Shown in pieces: positions 1 through 6,377 of a stretch of 10,612 bases of DNA. The notes beneath the pieces are model-generated. The model worked only from the letters and a program-made list of their open reading frames with translations. It was not told the DNA's origin and did not search any database. The position numbers were made by a program, and so were the translations under genes. The DNA comes from DASRTE01 sp035253685 (GTDB lineage: Bacteria > Actinomycetota > Actinomycetes > Jiangellales > Jiangellaceae). The stretch is taken from the NCBI GenBank assembly GCA_035253685.1, contig DATFBR010000033.1, positions 1-10,612 on the forward strand, in the 5' to 3' direction. Numbering within the stretch: the first letter of the stretch is position 1; each line of letters begins with the position of its first letter.

Positions 1-1461
<1,461 letters not shown>

Positions 1462-1579
1462 CTCCCCATCCTCGCCCCTGACCCTGACAACACGTCACCG
1501 CGCGACGCCGGCACGAACTGGCATCGTCATGGATCAGACGGGGTACGGGCCTGGGAGCCAGACGTCGAAGGAGGACACG

Positions 1580-2008
1580 ATGGCCGACCATGTGGCCACG
1601 GCGGAGACGGAGATCAGCTCCTCGCCAGCACAGGTGTGGACGGCGCTGACCGATCCCGGGCAGATCAAGAAGTACATGTTCGGTACCGACGTGGAGACCG
1701 ACTGGCGGGAGGGTAGCCCGATCAGATGGAAGGGCGACTACGAAGGCAAGGCGTACGAGGACAAGGGTGAGATCGTCGAAGTCGTGCCCGAACGGCGCTT
1801 GACGGTCACGCACTTCAGCCCCTTGAGCGGCGAGGACGACGTGCCCGAGAACTACCACACGGTCACGTACGAGATCGAGGAACGTCGGGACACGACGCAC
1901 GTCAGGCTCAGCCAGGACAACAACGCGAGCGCCGAAGCGGCGGAGCACTCGAGAAGCAACTGGGAGATGGTGCTCGCCGGGCTCAAGGAGGTCGTCGAAC
2001 GCGGCTGA
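1580..2008 (+). CDS. SRPBCC / AHSA1-like (START-fold) protein
   Basis: A 142-residue cytosolic protein of the SRPBCC superfamily, AHSA1 branch, a fold with a deep hydrophobic ligand pocket. The family pattern is clear: an N-terminal strand followed by SSSPAQVWTALTDPGQIKKY (residues 13-32), then a TDWREGSPIRW stretch around 40-50, a GDYEGKAYEDKGEI strand pair around 52-65, VVPERRLTVTHFSP around 68-81, and a C-terminal helix SNWEMVLAGLKEVVE. Length is normal for a single-domain member. The ATG at 1580 has an AAGGAGG site at 1568-1574. An in-frame ATG at 1529 would add 17 residues but has no ribosome site. It precedes the VOC and ECF sigma genes on the same strand, separated by 97 bp with a small hairpin. 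The ligand is unknown; such proteins often accompany stress or detoxification genes, and a functional link here is inference. Confidence 0.9.
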   Translation: MADHVATAETEISSSPAQVWTALTDPGQIKKYMFGTDVETDWREGSPIRWKGDYEGKAYEDKGEIVEVVPERRLTVTHFSPLSGEDDVPENYHTVTYEIEERRDTTHVRLSQDNNASAEAAEHSRSNWEMVLAGLKEVVERG

Positions 2009-2026
2009 CGCCGGGCGGTCCCACAC

Positions 2027-2046
2027 CTCATCGCCGGACCGATGAG
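2027..2046 (+). other. Small inverted repeat between SRPBCC and VOC genes
   Basis: CTCATCG (2027-2033) and CGATGAG (2040-2046) form a perfect 7-bp inverted repeat with a 6-nt loop, 18 bases after the SRPBCC stop. No U-rich tail follows, so it is at best a weak or factor-dependent terminator, or an operator for the downstream VOC-sigma pair. Confidence 0.35.
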
Positions 2047-2105
2047 TATCTCCTCGCGCCGCCGTTGTAGGGGGAGTGCTGACCTACCGCCGAGGAGGCT
2101 GGATC

Positions 2106-2528
2106 GTGGACTGGAAGCTCGAGCTCGTGCTGGTGCCCGTGTCGGACGTGGATCGGGCCAAGGCCTTCTACACCGAGCAGTGCGGGTTCCACCTCGACGT
2201 CGACCACCATCCGAGCGACGAGTTCCGGGTCGTGCAGATGACGCCGCCGGGTTCGGCCTGCTCGATCTCGGTGGGAACGGGGATCACCAGGGCGACGCCG
2301 GGGTCGGTCGAGGGCCTGCACCTCGTCGTGGCCGACATCGACGCGGCCCGGGCGGAGCTGGCCGGGCGCGGCGTCGACATCGGTGACGTGTTCCATTTCG
2401 ACGCCGGCGGCCGGGTGTCGGGGCCCGATCCGGAGCGGGCCGACTACGGTTCGTATCTCGCCTTCAGCGATCCCGACGGCAACAGCTGGGTCGTCCAGGA
2501 GGTTCCGGGAAGGACGTCCGGGCAATGA
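2106..2528 (+). CDS. VOC-family (glyoxalase / bleomycin-resistance-like) protein
   Basis: A 140-residue protein of the vicinal oxygen chelate superfamily, metal-dependent enzymes or binding proteins built from two beta-alpha-beta-beta-beta modules. Module 1 carries LELVLVPVSDVDRAKAFYTE (residues 5-24) and a later FRVVQMTPPGSACSI stretch. Module 2 begins at GLHLVVADIDAARAEL and ends with the diagnostic YLAFSDPDGNSWVVQEV. It resembles the actinobacterial glyoxalase group that includes mycobacterial Rv0887c-type proteins. The usual first metal-ligand position near the start of strand 1 is Glu or Leu here, not His, so glyoxalase I chemistry is not assured. The start is GTG 2106, with GAGGAGG at 2092-2098 and a 7-nt gap. 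The stop overlaps the sigma-factor start (ATGA at 2525-2528), which indicates translational coupling. Substrate unknown. Confidence 0.9.
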   Translation: MDWKLELVLVPVSDVDRAKAFYTEQCGFHLDVDHHPSDEFRVVQMTPPGSACSISVGTGITRATPGSVEGLHLVVADIDAARAELAGRGVDIGDVFHFDAGGRVSGPDPERADYGSYLAFSDPDGNSWVVQEVPGRTSGQ

Positions 2529-3511
2529 CGATCGATCGTGCCGACGCGCTGGGTGCTGCCGCGGCGGCCGGTGACGAGAGTGCGTTCGCGACGCTCACCG
2601 AGCGGCACCGTCGGGAACTTCACGTCCACTGCTACCGGATGCTCGCGTCGTTCGACGAGGCGGAGGACGCGGTGCAGGAGACGTACCTGCGTGCGTGGCG
2701 CGGCCGTGAAGGCTTCGACGGGGGCGCGCAGTTCCGGGCCTGGCTCTACCGGATCGCGACGAACGTCTGCCTGGACCTGCTCCGGCAGCGCTCGCGTCAG
2801 CTGACGAAGCTGCGGTCGTTCGCCGAGGTGCCGTGGCTGCAGCCGTACCCGGACCGGTTGCTGGACGAGGTTGCGCCAAGAGAGGACGAGCCGGACGCCG
2901 TGGTCGTCGAGCGGGAGACGATCGAACTGGCGTTCATCGCCGCACTGCAGGTCCTGCCACCGCGGCAGCGGGCGGCCTTCGTCGCCCGCGACGTGCTCGG
3001 CTGGCCGGCGGCCGAGATCGCGTCACTGCTGGACACCAGCGTGGCGGCGGCCAACAGCGCGCTGCAGCGGGCCCGCGCCACCCTGCAGGAACACCTGCCG
3101 GCGCGGCGAGCGGAGTGGTCCGGCCGGCGGCTGAGCGAGCAGGAGCGGGACACGCTGGCGCGGTTCATCGACGCTCATGAGCGGCGCGATGCTGTCGCTG
3201 CGATCGCGGCCGCCGCGCAGGACATCCGGATCACCATGCCACCGGACATGCTCGTCTTCGACGGGCGCGACACGATCATGCCGTTGATCGAGCGTGCGTT
3301 CGGTGAGGACCGGGACGGCGACTGGAGGCTGGTGCCGACCAGCGCCAACCGGATGCCCACCGCTGCGAGCTACCTGTGCCGGCCCGGCGACACCGTCTTC
3401 CGCGCGTTCAAGTTAGACGTGCTCCGTGTCGAGGGTGGCGGCAAGATCGTGGAGATCACGACATTCGGCGCCGGTATGTTCCCGGCGTTCGGCCTGCCCG
3501 AGACCTTGTGA
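2525..3511 (+). CDS. ECF sigma factor, SigG-like (TIGR02960-type), with C-terminal SnoaL-like domain
   Basis: A 328-residue extracytoplasmic-function sigma factor that directs RNA polymerase to a dedicated promoter set. Region sigma-2 spans about residues 20-88, with the DEAEDAVQETYLRAWRG core (44-60) and FRAWLYRIATNVCLDLLR (70-87). Sigma-4 spans about 134-190, with LPPRQRAAFVARDVLGWPAAEI (144-165) and the recognition helix TSVAAANSALQRAR. Residues about 205-320 form a SnoaL_2/NTF2-like module. Extra C-terminal domains of this kind replace or supplement an anti-sigma factor in related ECF groups, and no anti-sigma gene is visible here. Length fits this family (about 320-370 residues). The ATG overlaps the VOC stop by 4 nt. 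Leu297 is encoded by TTA (3413-3415), one of only two TTA codons seen in real genes here, so expression may depend on the rare leucyl-tRNA. The signal sensed is unknown; control through SnoaL ligand binding is inference. Confidence 0.92.
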   Translation: MTIDRADALGAAAAAGDESAFATLTERHRRELHVHCYRMLASFDEAEDAVQETYLRAWRGREGFDGGAQFRAWLYRIATNVCLDLLRQRSRQLTKLRSFAEVPWLQPYPDRLLDEVAPREDEPDAVVVERETIELAFIAALQVLPPRQRAAFVARDVLGWPAAEIASLLDTSVAAANSALQRARATLQEHLPARRAEWSGRRLSEQERDTLARFIDAHERRDAVAAIAAAAQDIRITMPPDMLVFDGRDTIMPLIERAFGEDRDGDWRLVPTSANRMPTAASYLCRPGDTVFRAFKLDVLRVEGGGKIVEITTFGAGMFPAFGLPETL

Positions 3512-3593
3512 CAGCGGTCCTCGTCGTCACCAGGCTGCGGCCGGCTGCCCCGCGGGTGCCGACCTGACAGCGGATTTCCCCTTTCGCGGGTGC

Positions 3594-3633
3594 CCTCTCG
3601 ATGCGTAATATACCCCCCTAGGGTATCGAGAGG
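3594..3633 (+). promoter_or_regulatory. Long inverted repeat enclosing the operator and reaching the ribosome site
   Basis: CCTCTCGAT (3594-3602) is perfectly complementary to ATCGAGAGG (3625-3633), a 9-bp pair around the 22-bp core that holds the CsoR-like palindrome. The right arm includes the first bases of the AGGAG ribosome site (3631-3635) of the membrane-protein gene. As RNA this could hide the ribosome site, but only if transcription starts upstream of 3594. If the TAATAT at 3606 is the -10, the left arm is not transcribed and the repeat acts, if at all, as DNA. Confidence 0.5.
3606..3626 (+). promoter_or_regulatory. Putative -10 box overlapped by a CsoR/RicR-type copper operator
   Basis: TAATAT at 3606-3611 is a good -10 hexamer in otherwise GC-rich DNA; the -35 is weak (TTTCGC near 3582). 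Overlapping it is ATACCC-CCCTA-GGGTAT (3610-3626), a perfect 6-bp inverted repeat with a 5-nt spacer. The TACCC-N5-GGGTA pattern is that of copper- or thiol-sensing CsoR-family repressors, including mycobacterial RicR. A bound repressor would cover the -10 and transcription start. The ATG of the membrane-protein gene is at 3643. No CsoR-family gene is in the window, so a repressor would act from elsewhere. Confidence 0.7.
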
Positions 3634-3642
3634 AGCACGTTC

Positions 3643-4041
3643 ATGCAGACCCTGCACACGGCGAGACCGCTCGACCGGCTCAGGACGCGAGCATTCTGGT
3701 TCCACTACGGCGAGATGATCGCCGCAATGGTGGTCGGGATGATGGTGTTCTACCCGCTGCTGACGTGGGCGCTCGACCGGCTGGGACGTGGCGACCTGCT
3801 GGACGCGGCGATCCCGACGGCACTGGTCATGGCCACCAGCATGACGCTGGGCATGTCGATCTGGATGGCGATCCGGCGGCACTCCTGGCGGTTCATCCTC
3901 GAGATGGGCGCGGCTATGTACCTGTCGTTCGTGATCCTCTTTCCGGCCTACTGGGCCGGACTGCTCTCCGGTGACGCGCTGCTCGTCGTCGGCCACGTCG
4001 TGATGCTGCCGGCCATGGCTGCGGTCATCCTGCGGCACTGA
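3643..4041 (+). CDS. Small four-helix, methionine-ladder membrane protein, possibly copper-related
   Basis: A 132-residue integral membrane protein with no function I can name. Four hydrophobic segments are visible, at about residues 20-44, 56-77, 84-104 and 110-130; a short basic N-terminus (RPLDRLRTR) suggests a cytoplasmic start. Thirteen methionines are present, and all but Met1 and Met34 fall in i/i+4 ladders: 25-29-33, 63-67-71-75, 88-92 and 121-125. Nearby His and Glu (His21, Glu24, His80, Glu87, His118) sit where they could join a metal site. MxxxM patterns bind Cu(I) in copper transporters such as Ctr1. With the copper-type operator just upstream, a role in copper handling is a reasonable inference, not shown. 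AGGAG at 3631-3635 is 7 nt before the ATG. The gene appears to be transcribed alone or with DUF3046, 70 bp downstream. Confidence 0.85.
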   Translation: MQTLHTARPLDRLRTRAFWFHYGEMIAAMVVGMMVFYPLLTWALDRLGRGDLLDAAIPTALVMATSMTLGMSIWMAIRRHSWRFILEMGAAMYLSFVILFPAYWAGLLSGDALLVVGHVVMLPAMAAVILRH

Positions 4042-4111
4042 CGATCTGTGGCCGTCGGAGCGGCCGGCCCCGTCCCCACGACCAACGGCGACGATCACTA
4101 CGCTCGGCCGG

Positions 4112-4306
4112 GTGCGGCTGACGGAGTTCTGGCGACGGATGGAGCACCACCTCGGGCCTGCCTACGCCGACTCCTGGGCGCGCGACCAGGTGCTCGCGGG
4201 CCTGGGCAGCCGTACCGTGCGCGAGGCGCTCGATGCGGGTGAGGACCCGAAGCTGGTCTGGCGCGCCGTCTGTGACGCCCTTCGGCTCCCGCCCGGCGAA
4301 CGTTGA
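4112..4306 (+). CDS. DUF3046 family protein
   Basis: A 64-residue protein matching the actinobacterial DUF3046 family along its whole length. The conserved start MRLTEFWRRM is followed by HLGPAYADSWARDQVLAGLG, the REALDAGEDPKLVWRAVCDAL helix pair, and a short tail. The function is unknown. Members usually sit next to recA/recX in actinobacteria (for example Rv2738c beside recA in Mycobacterium tuberculosis), which makes this a marker of the recA neighbourhood. Here recA lies about 6.2 kb downstream. The only sensible start is GTG 4112. No ribosome site is visible before it and no other in-frame start exists upstream, so a leaderless transcript is possible. Confidence 0.93.
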   Translation: MRLTEFWRRMEHHLGPAYADSWARDQVLAGLGSRTVREALDAGEDPKLVWRAVCDALRLPPGER

Positions 4307-4341
4307 CCCGGGAGGTATCAGGTCGCTCGCTGCCGACTCAT

Positions 4342-4358
4342 CTGATCAGGTGCTGATC
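4342..4358 (+). promoter_or_regulatory. CTGATC direct repeat with 11-bp period upstream of the SARP gene
   Basis: CTGATC occurs at 4342-4347 and again at 4353-4358, start-to-start 11 bp (one helical turn), 20 bp before the SARP start codon. SARP regulators bind direct repeats with this period, so an autoregulatory site is conceivable. Only two short copies exist and no -10 box is placed at the usual distance, so this is tentative. Confidence 0.25.
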
Positions 4359-4377
4359 GGCCCAGCAGGGGGGCCAT

Positions 4378-5845
4378 ATGTACTTGCCGCGGGTCATGCG
4401 ACCTCTCCCGTCCGTGGCCGGGCCGGCCAATCGCAATGCCCAGCGCATCAGCGAGATGCCGTTCTCGGTCGTGCACGGTCCGCCCGGGTCGTATGCGGCG
4501 GAGTGGCTCGCGGGCCTGCTCGAGGGCCGGGACCGCTGGCAGCGGTGCGTCTGGCTACGTGCTTCGACGCCACGATCAGACGCGCTGGCCGGTCCGCTCG
4601 CCAGCGCGTGCCTGCATCGCTGGATCGGGGCCGGCGAGCCTGACGAGGGCCGGCTCGAGGTGACGCCGAGCCTGGGCCTCGACGAGGTCTTGCGCCGGTC
4701 GCCGAACGGTGCCGTGATCGTCTTGGAGCTGGCCGGGAGACTTACTGCGGACATCGAGCGGCTGGTCGAGAGCGTCCTGGCCGTCGTGGCCGACCGTGGT
4801 GTGAGCATGGTGGCTGTTACCGAGAGCCGCTATCCGATGGCATTCCGCCGCGGCGCGGCACACGTGGTGGCGGCGGCCGACCTGGCGGGTTCGAGAGCCG
4901 ACGTGGGAGCAGGTGTGCACACCGGGCCAGCTCGCGACGCTGGAGGTGTGCGTGTCAACGGGATATTGGCACCCACAGCTCGCGACCGAGCCGGTGTTGG
5001 CGTCGGACCTGCGGCCGTGGGTAGTGCCACTCGAGCAGGGCTGGGGATGGCTGCGCCCGATCTGGGCCCGGTCGCTGAAACGCCACCTCCAGCATCGGGC
5101 GGACCACGAGCATCGTTCGCGCTGGGCCAATCTCTCGATGATCAAGGAACCGCGCGCCGCGTTACCGGCCGAGACCGCCGCCTCGCCGCCGGCGGTGCTC
5201 GAGGCGCGACTCCTCGGTCCACTCGAGCTTCGCTTCGACGGCCTCGGTGTCACGATGCGATGCGGCCAGCGGGGCCTGAGCGTCATGCGATACCTGCTCT
5301 CGCGCCGGCGCCACGCCTGCCCGCGCGACGAGCTCCTCGCCGAGTTCTGGCCCGACGTGGCGCCGAGCGTCGCCCGCAACCGCCTGCAGGTCGCCGTGAG
5401 CGGGGTGCGGCGGGCGCTGCTCGATGTGACGAACCTGCACGTGATCGAGTACGCCGACGGCGGCTATCAGATCAACCCCGAACTTCGGGTCGAAACCGAC
5501 GTGGGACGCTTCGAGGCGGCGCTGTCGGCCGCCCGCTCCGCCGAGCGCGCCGGCGACCCGCCCGGCGCACTGGCCGCCTACCGAGATGCGATCGGTCACT
5601 ACCGGGGCGATTTCGCCTCCGACTCGCCCTATGAGCAATGGACGGTGCTGCCCAGGGAGAGCCTGCGGCTCGGCTACATCGACGCCCTGGACCGCCTCAG
5701 CAGCCGCATCCAGTTCGGTTCGGGCCAACTGGACGACTGCATCGCCACCGGCCACCGGATGCTGGACGTCGACCCGTGCCGCGAGGACGCCCACCGGCTG
5801 CTGATGCGCTGCTACGCCGGCCAGGGACGCGCCTATGGTCCGTGA
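4378..5845 (+). pseudogene. SARP/AfsR-type transcriptional regulator, frameshifted and C-terminally truncated
   Basis: SARP-like activator of the kind that controls specialised metabolism, apparently broken. The N-terminal part (4378-4905, 176 codons) is an ATPase-like module with VVHGPPGSYAAEWL (residues 31-44). Its P-loop lacks the GKT/S needed for ATP binding. A later AVIVLEL strand (112-118) may be a Walker-B-like remnant. Reading then passes to the next frame at the GGG of 4905-4907; removing one G joins ADV to EQVCTPGQLATLEVC in a natural way. The second part holds a helical linker, an OmpR-like winged helix (about 5200-5420, LLGPLELRFDG to SGVRRALL) and a BTAD repeat domain (about 5495-5833). 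It stops at CYAGQGRAY-GP, roughly 40 residues short of a normal BTAD end. Leu codon 5162 is TTA. Start: ATG 4378 behind AGGGGGG. A sequencing error could explain the frameshift but not the truncation. Confidence 0.8.
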
Positions 5846-5906
5846 CGACGACGCTGGTGACGTTGCCCTCGATGAGCCCGGGGATGTTCGGATCGAACTG
5901 TTCCAT
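5697..5906 (-). pseudogene. Truncated minus-strand gene start fused to antisense SARP sequence
   Basis: The ATG at 5906 has an excellent ribosome site (GGGAGG, 5914-5919, 7-nt gap), so a real gene once began here. About 23 residues look natural: MEQFDPNIPGLIEGNVTSVV then VTD. From about position 5838 downward the reading frame runs antisense through the end of the SARP gene and turns into Arg/Gly/Ser-rich nonsense until a stop at 5697 (69 residues in all). The original product is not recognisable from so short a stretch; it could be a small peptide precursor or the start of a larger protein. The tail-to-tail fusion with an equally truncated SARP gene points to a deletion between them. Confidence 0.5.
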
Positions 5907-5924
5907 GGTGGTGCCTCCCGTCGA

Positions 5925-5954
5925 GACGACCGGCCCCCTGTTGGGCCCGTCGTC
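5925..5954 (-). promoter_or_regulatory. Strong hairpin in the leader of the truncated minus-strand gene
   Basis: On the given strand GACGAC-c-GGCCC (5925-5936) pairs with GGGCC-c-GTCGTC (5943-5954): 11 base pairs, one C-C mismatch, 6-nt loop. In the minus-strand transcript it lies 5 nt upstream of the ribosome site of the gene starting at 5906. It could be an attenuator, a terminator for the 70-residue gene upstream, or an mRNA stabiliser. There is no U tract. Confidence 0.45.
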
Positions 5955-6021
5955 CGGCAACGTAGAGCGGGAGGCTGAGCTGACACCCACGGCAGCTCTG
6001 AGCGGTACGACTCAGCCTTTG

Positions 6022-6234
6022 CTAAGCGGGAGGGCGGGGCTCGGGGCCGAGTGCGAGCGAGAGTGCCAGCCCAGGCGTACCACCGGCGTGGTGGGCGAAG
6101 AAGTCGCCGCGGTCCAGGACGACCAGGTGGCCGGACCGCTTCACGACCAGACGCCTGCCACAACTCTCGACGGAGCACGCGAAGAGGACCTCGTGCCCGT
6201 TGTCGGCCTCCACGGTCAGCCGATGCATCTGCAT
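6022..6234 (-). CDS. Small conserved-looking hypothetical protein with a CX4CG motif
   Basis: A 70-residue protein I cannot assign to a named family. It reads as genuine coding sequence: a beta-rich start (MHRLTVEADNGHEVLFACSV), a C-x4-CGRRLVV motif (Cys20, Cys25), then LVVLDRGDFFAHHAGG (residues 37-52) and a hydrophobic LALSLAL strand before a Pro-rich tail. Two Cys and two His (His48, His49) could make a small metal site, but the spacing matches no standard zinc finger I know. The ATG at 6234 is preceded by AGGAAG with a 6-nt gap; an ATG at 6228 would remove only two residues. It lies upstream of the truncated minus-strand gene (stop to next start 115 bp) and is divergent from the ABC operon, so one control region may serve both directions. 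Confidence 0.65.
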   Translation of the reverse strand: MQMHRLTVEADNGHEVLFACSVESCGRRLVVKRSGHLVVLDRGDFFAHHAGGTPGLALSLALGPEPRPPA

Positions 6235-6284
6235 GGGGAGCTTCCTACCCCGACGAGGACTCCTCCACGCTGGTCGGCGGGTTG

Positions 6285-6304
6285 ACCTCGAGCGTGGTCG
6301 AGGT
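6285..6304. promoter_or_regulatory. Inverted repeat in the divergent promoter region
   Basis: ACCTCGA (6285-6291) and TCGAGGT (6298-6304) form a perfect 7-bp inverted repeat with a 6-bp spacer. It lies 51 bp upstream of the 70-residue gene and 74 bp upstream of the ABC ATPase start. It suggests a dimeric regulator site; TTGACC at 6282-6287 resembles a -35 box but has no matching -10. Confidence 0.4.
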
Positions 6305-6339
6305 AGCAGCCTGGGCGACATGGAGGCTGCGGCGCCGAA

Positions 6340-6356
6340 ACACGGATGTGCCGTGT
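6340..6356. promoter_or_regulatory. Palindromic operator candidate before the ABC-MFS operon
   Basis: ACACGG (6340-6345) and CCGTGT (6351-6356) are perfect inverted arms around 5 bp. The end of the palindrome is 21 bp before ATG 6378. TACCGT at 6370-6375 fits a -10 box for a leaderless or near-leaderless transcript, which would put the palindrome over the -35 region, a typical repressor position. No matching regulator gene is intact nearby. Confidence 0.4.
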
Positions 6357-6377
6357 CATGACCTGCCGGTACCGTCG

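Noticed and set aside
1462..1579. Divergent promoters between lhr and the SRPBCC gene
   Set aside because: Promoters must exist nearby, but I could not find a convincing -35/-10 pair or operator in this 118-bp gap.
2028..2525. 165-codon minus-strand open frame over the VOC gene
   Set aside because: The plus strand has a strong ribosome site, a full VOC domain and ATGA coupling to the sigma gene.
3509..3594. Repeated TGACAGCGG and CGCGGGTGCC words before the membrane-protein gene
   Set aside because: Two copies each with different spacing (56 and 34 bp); no coherent tandem unit, likely chance in GC-rich DNA.
4050..4065. GGCCG/CGGCC hairpin after the membrane-protein gene as a terminator
   Set aside because: Only a 5-bp stem with no U tract; such stems are frequent by chance at this GC content.
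4904..4908. Programmed ribosomal frameshift in the SARP gene
   Set aside because: No slippery heptamer or downstream pseudoknot is evident, and the gene is also truncated at its end, so decay or sequencing error is simpler.
4378..5634. A 418-residue single-frame protein from 4378 to 5634
   Set aside because: After about residue 176 this frame turns into shadow sequence; the natural continuation is in the next frame, so it is a frameshift artefact.
6051..6377. N-terminal extension of the ABC ATPase up to 6051
   Set aside because: The added residues are Arg-rich, show no ABC homology and overlap the divergent promoter region and the opposite-strand small gene.
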